Source: Naegleria lovaniensis
Lineage: Eukaryota > Heterolobosea > Eutetramitea > Acrasida > Naegleriidae
DNA: 64,000 bases
Reading direction: 5' to 3'
NCBI RefSeq assembly: GCF_003324165.1
Contig: NW_025407851.1
Coordinates: forward strand, 310,001 to 374,000
Of this stretch, positions 44,701 through 54,175 are shown piece after piece; positions within the stretch are counted from its first letter, which is position 1, and every line of letters begins with the position of its first letter. Below the pieces are notes generated by a model. The model was not told the DNA's origin and ran no database searches. It saw nothing but the letters and a program-made list of their open reading frames with translations. Position numbers and translations under genes: made by a program.

Positions 44701-44768
44701 ATAATTCAGTATGGAAAAATTATCTCAACAGCAATAATATGTCTGTGGTAGCTGATTTGTTCAAATAA
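41727..44768 (+). CDS. SAM-like / P-loop NTPase / REase-like protein resembling Crinkler (CRN) effectors
   Basis: Single-exon ORF, 1013 aa. The basic, Asn/Ser/Thr-rich N-terminus (MKRIITNNIVQQML, later IRSYIT) could be an organelle signal. Residues about 78-130 look like a SAM domain (WSAQQVASVL, DVNSLYENDFDGSALHNV); a weaker second copy follows near 185-230. A P-loop NTPase has Walker A EATGTGKTHF (Lys373) and Walker B VMFLIDEAHNF (Asp494-Glu495). After a helical region comes CHHAGPDVLGMLI (Asp856), a spacer and IPFCIPIVAAVT, resembling the PD...(Q/E)xK core of the restriction-endonuclease-like domain that follows the NTPase in CRN and RHS proteins; the expected Lys is missing. The NTPase-REase pairing with a variable N-terminal module is the described CRN-like architecture. 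Assignment is by motif order only. It borders a pseudogene-containing stretch. Confidence 0.55.
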   Translation: MKRIITNNIVQQMLFYPKRNSNSSLSIKSNTIITNKKLLYDPTTTTSAFGQIRSYITTNWLKEASSAPKSSQQITLNLTDYKKWSAQQVASVLTSPESLGGADLSVDDVNSLYENDFDGSALHNVVEDIQKKDEYFALDQFKNILKDSGFKMTFRLSNTCQTVVHWVLDQLMTRQYSLWQLEPVIKHIKQKLGEPIAKGGADLSLDQVSSLDDKSLYTIAQKVVSSEGESVVIGNLDLNLDTIVVEWVKEFLLQNNKIQIELKKFTKAPKRFIRSVLDDFANHVKAYSTNEKESVLQFNEKMKQFQLDKADSPIYLFENEGPNNMEITSSKAISCDLGPTFPSNKYDEHYEFITSRYVLNPLLVLIEATGTGKTHFAYHLISRGHIVLKISVLHKVILKSYLNTILNDSQNSMDLRCLLDTVIRRFIRSYLFVADIIISNMDKLSTMENIENINLYLYKYILNEGFKMVEEVFKQKYEQYTFSPQLEQVMFLIDEAHNFDDFDNQIPLRNDVNNGNLLTLLTSNMRYFGPVILTTTSANAIEDKIEQPISHDCSKPRFEKFSYHFKKPLPILHAKQVTNFLDMFIDTSRKGNDNSEIWNIVATFLQGPIRLCEEFLQQLFLVLCKQSALQFRSFTDLIYTNLCTLVFRKENYGQTKIQKSLYKSLFYRLALLGEVNLTKTNDIISSRPCVLSFEEQNVAKFLLTHGLSYTYDNTNKIYKIISPIERMRLLKTLQQEGSEAKSDWFLYSHKQLSEIDDISPLSEVAAVYFILNHFEFFKQQFPGTYLQKYYSPAKYYIEDSEISKDSLGTDFKISSLLINTMHCNMKGFQTERYPLTGNNDLLSQFLVRPCHHAGPDVLGMLIRSSNVKDDTIPFCIPIVAAVTRTTGDNVKFKNNYDTTDLSNLYYEKVATTISPPTNDLARKERNSLNTAITDIVKTGNMLRILFHPNETFNSSLGDRIPQYDNDDAVETVFSDHAVLTKKGHCIYEISNNNSVWKNYLNSNNMSVVADLFK

Positions 44769-45443
44769 ACTGTTTTGTCGAAAATTGAATTCAAGTAAGA
44801 GCCTTAGCAAACCCGTAGCCGCAGCGAGCATTTGTTCAGCCAAAATGGTCCTCACTATACAAACCAATTGTTCCAACTCCTCGCACTCATTATTATTCAA
44901 ACCAACCACTGGCAAAGGCGACGAGAGAAACAGCCAGGGTTGGTAGGTTGTGTCAAAATATTCCTTACAATCCATTTTCAACCTGATTCAAGAGGATACT
45001 GAATTTCTACAAATTTTTAAAAGTCACCAAGAAGTAACAGCCAGGATATTTGAATGTTCTTTGCGGCTGCTGAATGGTCAGGACTCTCATTCAAGTGGTG
45101 CTTATTCATGTCTAATTTAACCACATGTTCATGCATATCACTTATTCATAACCTGAAATAAATGAAATTGGAATTGTTAAATCAAGTCATTCCTTCAAAT
45201 CCACACTCTCTTCCATAACCACTTTCTTTCACCAAATGGACATTATGATGAGAAATTATGAACCAAAGTCATTAGTAAAGTTCAAATTATTGGTTTGAAA
45301 ACAAACACCATCCTACTCATACTTCTTCCATAACATGAATCCTCATCATGAAACAAAAAAGGATCATGCAGAAGAAAGAGAATTGAATGGAGGAGTTGTT
45401 CGGCCTGCCCATCATGATGATAATGTTGCCAAATGTTTTCTCA
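44769..45443. other. Gene-poor stretch, start of accessory region
   Basis: About 675 bp with no convincing gene. A 91-codon minus-strand ORF (44706-44981, containing LEQLVCIVRTILAEQML) overlaps the 3' end of the preceding gene; it has no domain and is probably chance or a relic. The remainder is AT-rich without visible repeats. Confidence 0.4.
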
Positions 45444-45686
45444 TTAACAAATTATCATTGTCAAAGAAATGAAATTCTTCAAAAATTCACTCGTATCAAT
45501 ATATTTAACATCATCATTGCCAATTCTATTGTCAAACAGATCCAAAGAAGTCAAATTCTTCAAACGGTTCACAATATGCAAAAAGCGTGATTGATTTACG
45601 AACTTATTGGACGTGATTTCGTTTGAAAGATAATCAAAGGAATTTGATATGACACTTGTTTCCATTGTTTCAAAATTTTCATTCAA
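45444..45686 (-). pseudogene. Leucine-rich-repeat gene fragment
   Basis: An 80-codon open frame includes FLHIVNRLKNLTSLDLFDNR then IGNDDVKYI, which fits one complete leucine-rich repeat (LxxLxxLxLxxNxIGxxG/D) of the kind expanded in Naegleria genomes. A second partial repeat follows (FLKNFISLTMI) and the frame then stops. Upstream the frame is closed by stops, although a neighbouring frame (45688-45888) contains more Asn-rich repeat-like sequence. The isolated repeat with broken flanks indicates a degraded LRR gene, not a functional one. Confidence 0.5.
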
Positions 45687-45959
45687 ATTATTGACAATGA
45701 TTCAAGGAAATGAAGAATTCAAAAATAATATCATTGTTCTCGTTTAAATTTGTCGGAGAGCAATTATCTTTTTCAGCATTATTGTTGATGATGAATTTGT
45801 TGCTTATCATTTTCACCAAATTTGAATGTTTTTCAATTTGCCCAAAAGTTGAATTTAAATAATGATAATTAAAGATAAGACAAAACAACTCGACACATTT
45901 TTTTTAAGAATTAAAAACTCTCGATGCTTGTGTTGCGGTCTAAGAAGCAGTGAAAAAAG

Positions 45960-46740
45960 GTGACTTGAGATCAATTGGTAAATGTAGTAGTCATGTGTTA
46001 TGGCCAAATAGGAATCAGCAAGAAACAAGTGTAAATGCAAGATAGAATAGTTATGTCAAAGATGAAAATGGATGTCAAACTTGTTCATGCAAGCCACAAA
46101 CTGAATGTCCGTTGAGAAAACGTACAAGTCATTGCAGGAATGGTTGTGCCACATGTACTTGCATTCCAGATACCAACAGATGTCCACAACGAAGATGTAA
46201 GAGACACGTTAGGCAGGATTCAAGGATTGACAAGTTGGACCTAAACCAACACCAAATACTTGTTGTCGTCCATTCAGATGTAGTAAGGTCTGTCCAGGTG
46301 GATATCGTTTGGATGCAAAGGTTGTCCTACCTGTAGATGTAAGCGAACCATTCCTGTAGTAAGTCCTCCAAGACCACCGGTAAGACCACTTGCAGAAGTC
46401 TTTATCTTGCACGATTCAAGTTTGATTTGGATCTTCAAATCGATGCTCCTGAAGAAGTTGAATTTTCAAAAGGATTGATTGTGAATGGAGAGGATTGTGA
46501 CAAAGCCAGTGGTTTGTTCCGTACTCATAAGAGTCGAAGAGTGAAGAGAAAGACCACAATTGATATTCCTCAATGCCGGCTACTGATCAATGTGCCAAGA
46601 GAGGATGGACTGGTCAGAGTTAGAAGGATTGTGATGCAGCTGTGACTGGAAAGGAACATGCAAGTGAAATTGCAAAAGATGAAGCTAAATTCAAGATTAG
46701 ATCGGACCGAGCTGCCAAGAAGAGTCATTGAATCGTTGTT
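45960..46740 (+). pseudogene. Decayed Cys-rich (antistasin-like) repeat gene
   Basis: Coding-like pieces lie in several frames. One frame gives ENGCQTCSCKPQTECP, then HCRNGCATCTCIPDTNRCPQ and RRCKRH; another gives TCCRPFRCSKVCPGGYRLD; a third GCKGCPTCRCKRTIP and a Pro-rich linker. The repeated GCxxCxCxP pattern with spaced Cys pairs resembles antistasin-type modules of secreted proteins. Downstream, 46427-46740 holds KDCDAAVTGKEHASEIAKDE with an in-frame stop just before it. No start codon with signal peptide and no splice pattern joins the parts, so several frameshifts and stops have broken the gene. Sequencing error alone seems unlikely because neighbouring genes are intact. Confidence 0.6.
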
Positions 46741-47736
46741 GTGTTTTCAAATGTAACAAGAACTCTGTTAAAGTTTGTAAAAAACAATTTATTTGTAATA
46801 AACAAAATGAAAGATCTCATCACAAATCTATTCAATCCACCGAAGAACACTATGAGAAGAAATCTCAGCGTAGAAGAGCATGATAACCATCACAATTCCT
46901 TCACGTAAACGCGCTTGCTTCAACAGTACTTTAGATTTATAATTCTCTTAATTGATAAAAAAGGAACCAATCTGCATGTTCACCTGTTCCCCATTCGCAA
47001 TCCATGGCAAGGAAAGGAATGCAGCAATCATCTATGAACGAGGAAACCTGAATCAACATGTCTCCAGTTCGATATCATGCTCAGAACAAGTGACTACAGA
47101 GTCGTCATCTTGGTTAACCTCAAAGGTCAGATTGACTCAAAAGTCGAGTTTAAGTAATCCTACAGAAAAGATCCTGTAGAAGTACAGTCAATGGTTTTTC
47201 AAAAGCTTGCCATGGTCGTGTGTAGATAAAGCTCGGAAAACTTTGGAAACTCATCCGATCCTATTATGGTTTTTCAAGGAACAGTGTTCGCGCGAGTGTT
47301 TTCGTTGAGGCTCTATTTTTTTGTTGAACCATTCAATGGGGAGTTTCATTTTCTATGAGAGAAAGGAGAGCGAGGATCGAACAAGGAAAGAAGATTTGGT
47401 AATGTTGAATCATTCCAATGAAAGTATCTACACCTTTCCTTCCCACATGTCAAACCGGTAGACGTCGTTTGATGCAAGACCCTTCAATCAAGAATGGGAA
47501 GAGAAAGCATCTCAAAAATCGTTTCAAAAAATTTTTCTGTTGCCCTTTCTCAACGTTCATCTTCACTTTGTGTCTGGTTGCTGAATTATTATCATCATCA
47601 TCATCAGAAAAGAGATATTAATCAACAACACAACACTATCATCAACAAGTATTGGTTTTAGCAACAACCTCACTCCGTATACGCATTTATAAATTATTAT
47701 CATTCATTTACACGTAATCAAGCGAACAACAACAGG
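46741..47736. other. Gene-poor stretch upstream of the KH gene
   Basis: About 1 kb without a convincing gene. Short ORFs (46952-47179, 47418-47621) have no domains; the latter contains a hydrophobic patch (STFIFTLCLVAELL) but no family resemblance. The last 100 bp are AT-rich and likely carry the promoter of the KH-domain gene. No RNA gene was identified. Confidence 0.4.
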
Positions 47737-49500
47737 ATGGCACATTTGGAAAAGGCTGTAATCATTGAAGATGATTCAAATCAACAAGAACAACATCAAG
47801 AAGAGGATTCTTCTGATTGGAGTGTAAGCACCAAGAAGCAAAGAGGTGGTAGAAAACAAAAGGGAGCAGCAACCACAACTGCTCCAATTAGTAGTAATGC
47901 TGCCTTCAGCTCCATGAGCTCTTCATCATCAAGAAAGAAGACTACTCCTTCCAGCACAACTGGTAGTGCTGCCAGTGTGAATCTTCCAAAGAAGAAGACT
48001 CCAGGCTCAAATCCAAACTATGAAAGGAAGCTGAATCAACAATTTGGATCCACTCCAGCAAACGCTTCTTCATCAACCGATAAAACAATTCACCCTCCTC
48101 ACTACTCTCACGAACGAACAATTACAATCCCAGCTAAAGTCGATCCACGTTTCCTTGTCGGAGAAAAGGGCTCGTTTGCCAATGAAGTCAAGAAACAATC
48201 AGGCATTACTTGGTACAGCGTCAAGAATATGACCGTTGTTCTCGGAGGTAGTTCGGAGGAAAGCGTTCTTAAAGCAGAGGAATTGGTTCAAAACAGAATT
48301 GGACACTTTTCCATGACACACTTTTCTGAAACCTTCAGTACTTTGGTGATTCCAGAACTTTCTGAACGTTTAGATGCTGAGAATCAAGAAGAAATTGATT
48401 TGAGCGAGTATGACATTGCTTTGAGACCATTCACATCTTTGGCTGTTTATTCAAGCCAACCAAATTCTACATTTAGTAGAATGATTTTGAAGAAGGAGGG
48501 CGAAAGTGAGGATCATCACGATGCTCATGCAACCTCTCACGTCGTGAGTGATGCTCATCATGATGAAGCTCATGCTGGTGGAGAGCACAATACTCATCAC
48601 AAGGAAATGACTTTAATGAACAAGAAAACAAAGGATGACATGTTGGAAAAAATTGCTACCAAACTTGTTGACATTGAGTTGAGAAAGAACGAATCTGAAG
48701 TATTGAGTGTGAAGGCTTTGTACGGTCAATTATTGGCATACAAATCAGCTAAGGACACTATCAAGATTCCAGAAATGTTGGAAATGAAGCACGGAAAAGA
48801 TATTAGATATCATTTTAATAGAATTGTTGACAAGACATTCTACGAAAAGCTCAAGTCAAATCTCAAATACATACCAGATGAAGACGCAACAATTGTGGCT
48901 ATTTACTTTGGTAAACCAGGCGACAAGCCAAAAGAGGAGGACAGCTCTCAACCTTCAGAAAAGAACGAAACCATTACTTTTGAAGTTAACAAGGCAACAG
49001 GAAAGTTGGAACAAATCAAGAAGAATGAACATACTAGGAATTACTATACTTTGAATTATGTTACACCTATTACAAAGGAACGATCAAATTTGAATGATTT
49101 CAAGATTACCATTGCAAGTTATGTTCCTAACGATGTTGAGCAACAAGATAAGAATAGAACTGAGATGGACTCGTTCTTAAACGAATGTGCAAACTTGTGG
49201 AACAATGAAAAGAATGAATTTACTAATCCTGAATTTTTGAAGAACCCACCAAGCCCTTACCGATTCAAAGGAACCATTGTCAAGTTTAAGAAACACTACC
49301 ACTCTGAAGATGGTACTATCAAGGTCACACTTCATGAAATTCACGATCTCGATACAAAGGCTGTCAACTTTGAAGTTGTTGTGGTGAGCGAGGAGCTTTA
49401 TAGATCTTTGGATGACAAGGAATTAAAGTCTTCCGACAAGAAGAAGAAATATAAGGAAAGTCTTGAAAAGTTGACTGATTGGTTGTTCAATCACCAATAA
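47737..49500 (+). CDS. KH-domain-like RNA-binding protein of unknown function
   Basis: Intron-free ORF, 587 aa. Residues 1-120 are disordered, with a basic RGGRKQKG patch and Ser/Thr runs. At about 130-195 a KH-like domain is visible: TITIPAKVDPRFLVGEKGSF, NEVKKQSGITW and VVLGGSSEESVLKAEELVQN; GEKG is the GxxG loop that contacts nucleic acid. A His/Ala/Asp-rich linker (about 265-300) separates it from a folded C-terminal half (KDDMLEKIATKLVDIELRKN to LTDWLFNHQ) that I do not recognise; it alternates predicted strands and helices and may be a separate binding domain. There is no signal peptide or membrane segment. Likely cytoplasmic or nuclear RNA binding; the role is unknown. Confidence 0.65.
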   Translation: MAHLEKAVIIEDDSNQQEQHQEEDSSDWSVSTKKQRGGRKQKGAATTTAPISSNAAFSSMSSSSSRKKTTPSSTTGSAASVNLPKKKTPGSNPNYERKLNQQFGSTPANASSSTDKTIHPPHYSHERTITIPAKVDPRFLVGEKGSFANEVKKQSGITWYSVKNMTVVLGGSSEESVLKAEELVQNRIGHFSMTHFSETFSTLVIPELSERLDAENQEEIDLSEYDIALRPFTSLAVYSSQPNSTFSRMILKKEGESEDHHDAHATSHVVSDAHHDEAHAGGEHNTHHKEMTLMNKKTKDDMLEKIATKLVDIELRKNESEVLSVKALYGQLLAYKSAKDTIKIPEMLEMKHGKDIRYHFNRIVDKTFYEKLKSNLKYIPDEDATIVAIYFGKPGDKPKEEDSSQPSEKNETITFEVNKATGKLEQIKKNEHTRNYYTLNYVTPITKERSNLNDFKITIASYVPNDVEQQDKNRTEMDSFLNECANLWNNEKNEFTNPEFLKNPPSPYRFKGTIVKFKKHYHSEDGTIKVTLHEIHDLDTKAVNFEVVVVSEELYRSLDDKELKSSDKKKKYKESLEKLTDWLFNHQ

Positions 49501-49738
49501 ATTTGTTCGAGACATTTTTGAACCCAATAAAATATTTTGCTGAAAGCGAATTCCAAGTGGCCAAAAATAATTTGCTTTCTCAAATATTTTTGCAAGACAG
49601 TCGATGCTTTGAAGGGGTAATAAAAATTTCGTTGCAAAAAAATATCTAAAAAAACAAGACGAATTCTTTGCTCTCATTTTCGCTCTTTTATTACAAAACA
49701 AGGCTTCTCCATCAAAAAACAGAATTCTTCAGATCCTA

Positions 49739-51775
49739 ATGTCTGCCGAAGAAGAACCAAACTTTGATGAACTCAACGACACTGAGGAAGCAAGTCGTCT
49801 TGTAAAATCTTCTCCACCCGTAACTGTTACATCCTCTCCTCCAACAACACAAAGAAATGATAAATCATCAATTCCACCACCTTCATCATCATCGTCTTCC
49901 TCCACAACAACAACGACGATGGTAGGAGCATCTGCTAGTACTCATCCAACTCCTGTTGGCAAATCATCTTCACCAACAACACCTCCCAAAACACCATCAT
50001 TAAAGCAACCCGTGCAGCAACAAGTGGTGGTGGTAGATTCTAAGCCTCCTCCACCTCCAAGTAACATGATGATTGGTCCCAACAAAACTGCAACAACAAC
50101 AACGTTTCCTCCATTTCCACCTACAAACAGCAAGATCCTTCAACAACAACAACCAACGACCTCACCTTCCGTAGCAACCACAACACCATCATCATCGGGA
50201 GCAACAACTACGACCAGTAGCAGTAGTAACAGTAGCAGTACTGGTACTACCGTTGCAGCCAATACGACTTCCAGCTCTCAATCATCATCAACCCATGTTG
50301 CAGCCAATACAACAGACAAGAAGCCTTGGGGAAAACTTGTCCTTGCAAATACCAATTATACAGACATTCCGAAGGAATTTTCTCTCACTGAGGACGTCAT
50401 TACCATTGGACGATTACCCGATAACAATGTGAGAATATTCTCAAAGCAACAAGCCAAGTTTGTATCGAGGCATCATGCCAAGATTTATCGACACGCCGAT
50501 GTAACGTTTGAAATTGAGGATTTGAAGAGTTTGAATGGAACGCTTGTGAATGGTAGAAAAATCTCAAAAGCATTTCTCAAGTAAGTAGTAATGATGATGA
50601 GATTGTCGTATTATTGAATCATCACCTTTTTATTGAAATATATATATTTATTCAGACATGGCGATTTAATTATTATCACTGGTGGAACCACAGCAACTAC
50701 GAATGGTTTTATTACATTGGGAGACAAGTCACGACACAATTTTGCAACCGAGCAAGAATGGAAGACTGTGTTAGTGGATCAATTGAAACAAGCTTTTATC
50801 TACAGGTTTGAATTGTTGGATCCTGTTGCCATCATGAAGACTTTGAGCAGTGCCAATTTGAACAATTTTAATTCTGTGGGTTCTGTTGAGAATGGATCTG
50901 TCGATCATGTATTTGTGAATAGTAGTAGCAGTAGCGGTGGTACTAGTAGCACTGGTGGTGGCAACAATAGTAATTCGAACTCAGCGGATCAGTTGAAGAG
51001 AACTTTGGAGACGGCTCAACTTGACTCGGCTTCTACATCAGCCAAACGAGTGAAAGAATCTCATGCAAGTAATGGATCTGAGCCAACTGTTCTGCAAACA
51101 CAAGGTACAGAATCTGATACGCAAAAGTTAAAGCTAATGAATGACACTTGTCAAACTGAGCTCACATGTTGCATTTGTTATAATTGGTTTGTGGAACCAA
51201 CCATGTTGCAATGTGGTCACAACTTTTGTAAGAAGTGTCTCTATGATTGGCTTGCCAAGAATCAATCTTGTCCTCTATGCAGAAAGAAAATGTCGAAAGG
51301 CTCCTATCCAAATCGCCAGCTTGAGGGCATTTTAAACACTGCCGTAAAGACAATGCTTTCAGAGGATGATCAATTGTTGAGAGAGGAACGAATTAAGGCA
51401 ATTAAGCAAAAGTTTGACGAAGATTTGGCAAAACTGTACGGAATGATTGAGAATGCCAAAGTAAAGAAGATTAAATTCCTCAACATTAAGGATCGATGGA
51501 AGTTGGAAGAAAAGAGAACCTTCAAGAATGGCGCTAAACAATATTTTGGCAAGTGTCGAGAAGTTTTCTGTGAATTGGTTGGTCTCACAGAAGATTTTGT
51601 TAACAAGTGCAATAATGAAGAACTCGTCATTGCTTGCGACAATTTAGAAATTCCAGTAGCCTATATTATTGTAGGTCAGGAGGTGAAGACCATGAGAAGA
51701 GTGATCGATTTTGATCAAACAAGACAGCGACTTCAAGACTTTTGGAATGCTGAGGATAACTTATTTTTCTACTAA
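49739..51775 (+). CDS. FHA-RING E3 ubiquitin ligase (CHFR/RNF8/Dma type)
   Basis: Two exons, 49739-50580 and 50656-51775 (75-nt GTAAGT intron inside the FHA domain), 653 aa. The first 200 residues are Ser/Thr/Pro low complexity. The FHA domain lies at about 203-300: VITIGRLPDNNVRI, KFVSRHHAKIYR (phosphothreonine-contacting Arg, Ser and His) and DLKSLNGTLVNGRKI. A Ser/Gly/Asn-rich linker leads to a C3HC4 RING at about 450-490 (CCICYNWFVEPTMLQCGHNF, then CKKC and CPLCRKKM), followed by a helical C-terminal domain. FHA plus RING in this order is found in CHFR, RNF8 and yeast Dma1/2, which bind phosphothreonine partners and ubiquitinate them in mitotic checkpoint and DNA-damage signalling. The substrate is unknown here. 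Confidence 0.85.
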
Positions 51776-51896
51776 AACTTGTTCGTAGTGATTTGAAACA
51801 TGTCACATGTGGTTTTTAGTTATTTTTGACTCGTTCTTGAATCTGCCCTTCTGAAATAAATGAAACGTTGCTTTATTATTTGGCGTTAGCATCTTA

Positions 51897-53289
51897 TTAA
51901 ATGGTGAAACCCACTTTATCACGGAATTGGTTTTTGTCCACCACTCTTGTAATTATTTCCTTAACTATATTGTTAATAATTATTGATGGTTCTCTCTCTT
52001 TCTGGATCGAAATAATGTTCTTATTCTCTTGTGAATGGGATTTTATCACACCAGCAACAATGTGAGAAACCACCTTTTGAATTTCACAACGTGTAATTAT
52101 ATTTTGAATAATGCCGTTAACAATTTGATGAATTGCTTGTGTAGCGTCGGAGGCTGTTTGTGAAGCTCTATGATTGCTTTCTTCTGAAACGATATTATCT
52201 AGATCATTTTTACTTTCTTCAACAACACTATCATTGTGTGTTGGTGGTTCCATCAAAAGCTGTAGTTGTTGCTTCTCTTCTTCCTTCCTTTGTCGCTCCA
52301 ACTCTAACAGTCTTTCATTTTCCAATCTCTTTTGCTCTTTAATTGCTTCAAGCTTGTTAATTTCATCTTTCGTCAAGAAGAATACTTTCTCATCTGGCAT
52401 TCTCTTTACAACTTTACAATTGTTACAAATTCCAATACTAAACCATGATTAAACAAAAAATACTCACTGTTGACAGAGGTTAGCACTGTTCGGGGTGAGC
52501 CAAGATCGAGCTCAATAGGTTCCGAATTGCTATGTGATATATCATTGATCATAGATGTGTGGCTGGTATTCACAGCCTTCTCGATCACAGAAGAAACAAT
52601 CTCTTCTTTCATGAAATTCTTCATTTCTTCTTCATAGTACTCGTCCTTAAACAACGTTAATTGCCCATTTTCAAACGCCTTTCTTCTTTTGTATTGATAT
52701 TGTAGAAGCCGCTCAAAGGCATCCAACGAAGCACGTTTTTCCTGAACTCGCTTTCTTATTGTACATCTCTCTTTTGCTCTGAACAGCAGAACGATAATCT
52801 CTTGTTGGTCCATCTCCGAAAATCAGAAACTACTTACTCTAACGTTGCCAGTTTAATGAGCTCTTCCTTTTTCTTTTCATCATAGTGAACTGAAGATTGA
52901 GTAAAGCACGGAAGAGAATTCCTCAACTTGTCCTTCTCTTTCATGTGGTATTCTATCGAGTGCAGAGTCCAAGAGTCAATGGAGCTGATCAGACGATTCC
53001 ACTTCTTCATTTTGGATGCTTGTCTTTGGTACATTTCTGTTTTTGCTTCCTGTTGATTCATCTTCTCCGTTTCTAGATGCTGATGTAATCGATGAACAAT
53101 ACTCTTGTATCCTTTACTTGATTTTTCCTTTAGTCGGTCTTTGAGTCGTCCGGCATTGCCTGTCGGCAAAGAGAATGTACGGATGGGAGATGAAGAAAAT
53201 TTAGGTTGGAATGATGAACTACCAAGCTCATCATCGCCAGTCCCCGAAAGCGATAGATGGACCTTCTTTTCTGATAGCACCGGAAACAT
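51897..53289 (-). CDS. Coiled-coil protein of unknown function, three exons
   Basis: Exons 53289-52838, 52778-52468 and 52411-51897; introns are 59 nt (GTAAGT...CTGTTCAG) and 56 nt (GTGAGT...GTAAAG), with phases 2 and 1, yielding 425 aa. Splicing is needed because each exon frame ends soon after its donor. The protein starts MFPVLSEKKVHLSLSG, is basic and Ser-rich at the N-terminus, then mainly alpha-helical with long charged coiled coils (RVQEKRASLDAFERLLQYQY, DEINKLEAIKEQKRLENERL, LLELERQRKEEEKQQ). No catalytic or membrane domain is visible. Its composition resembles axonemal or basal-body proteins, but no family was recognised. It is followed upstream by another coiled-coil gene on the same strand, 154 bp away. 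Confidence 0.65.
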
Positions 53290-53443
53290 GATGGAAGAAT
53301 TGTACTACTCTATCCGTAGAATGGCTCGAATATACCAAGAGAGAAGAACAAAAGCACAACAACTAAGGGAGAATAAGGTGAAGGCAAAATTTTTTTTGTT
53401 GTTCTCATCATCAAATCAACAACACCTCAAGTAATCGCCTCTC

Positions 53444-54091
53444 TCACAGTTGATTTTGAATGGTGGATTTCAATTTTCGATCCAAACTCTTGTAATGATG
53501 TACATCTTCTTCCAAATCTTCCACTTCGTTTTGAATTCGGTTGACTTGCTGTACAATGTCTGTGGTTTTCGATTCGTGTTTACGCAAAACTGCTTGTTCT
53601 TTCTGGAGTCTCCATCCTTTTCGTAGGAATTCATTTTCTTTAGCTTCTCGAATTTTGCGGAGATGTTTAATTTCCTTTTCGTGCATTTGTCTCTTTCTGC
53701 ACTCGAGTTCATACTCCAATTTTGCTTTGATAAACTCTAATTTCAGAGCCTCTTCATCCACTTGTAAATAAGATATTTGAGCATGGTGGTCAGCTATCAC
53801 CCGAGTGACTTGTGTAATTTGGTGTTTCAATTCTTGTATCTTGTCAATCTCGGTAGCAATGCGCTCGTCGTATCGTTTCAGTTTTGCTCGTCCCATACTC
53901 AATTCTCGTTGTTCTACTGGGTTAATGAAAAACTTGTTCATGTTGAAGGATGACTTGCCAGTTGATCCGGTCATGAATGACAACCTGTCACTTAATTTAT
54001 CAAAATCGGCATCATGGAATCCAACATGTTTCTCGGGATCTTCTTCTGTATCATCATCGTTTGTGAATCGTGTTTGTTTTCGGCTAGACAT
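53444..54091 (-). CDS. Small coiled-coil protein of unknown function
   Basis: Single exon, 215 aa, starting MSSRKQTRFTNDDDTEED. After an acidic N-terminal 60 residues, nearly the whole protein is one long coiled coil (KLKRYDERIATEIDKIQELK to VEDLEEDVHHYKSLDRKLKS). It lacks a signal peptide and membrane segments. The reading frame is clean and its amino-acid pattern is strongly heptad-like, so it is likely a real gene. The upstream neighbour is the large ankyrin gene; promoter space is under 100 bp. No family assignment. Confidence 0.65.
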   Translation of the reverse strand: MSSRKQTRFTNDDDTEEDPEKHVGFHDADFDKLSDRLSFMTGSTGKSSFNMNKFFINPVEQRELSMGRAKLKRYDERIATEIDKIQELKHQITQVTRVIADHHAQISYLQVDEEALKLEFIKAKLEYELECRKRQMHEKEIKHLRKIREAKENEFLRKGWRLQKEQAVLRKHESKTTDIVQQVNRIQNEVEDLEEDVHHYKSLDRKLKSTIQNQL

Positions 54092-54175
54092 TTTTTATTA
54101 ATGTCCGTTTGTAATTTTTTGGCGCAAAAGATGCCCCTTGTACTCAGGATGTACTTTCTTAACAGCAGAGGTATG

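Noticed and set aside
44706-44981. 91-codon minus-strand ORF
   Set aside because: Overlaps the 3' coding end of the CRN-like gene and has no recognisable domain; too weak to call.
49942-50133. Gly/Val-rich minus-strand ORF
   Set aside because: Complement of Ser/Thr/Pro triplet repeats in the FHA-RING gene.
52784-52837. Very short 24-nt intron in the coiled-coil gene
   Set aside because: Joining at CGGAG breaks the frame; using the CTGTTCAG acceptor gives a normal 59-nt intron in frame.
53105-53434. 109-codon plus-strand ORF
   Set aside because: Mostly antisense to the first exon of the coiled-coil gene, whose frame continues through two well-supported introns.
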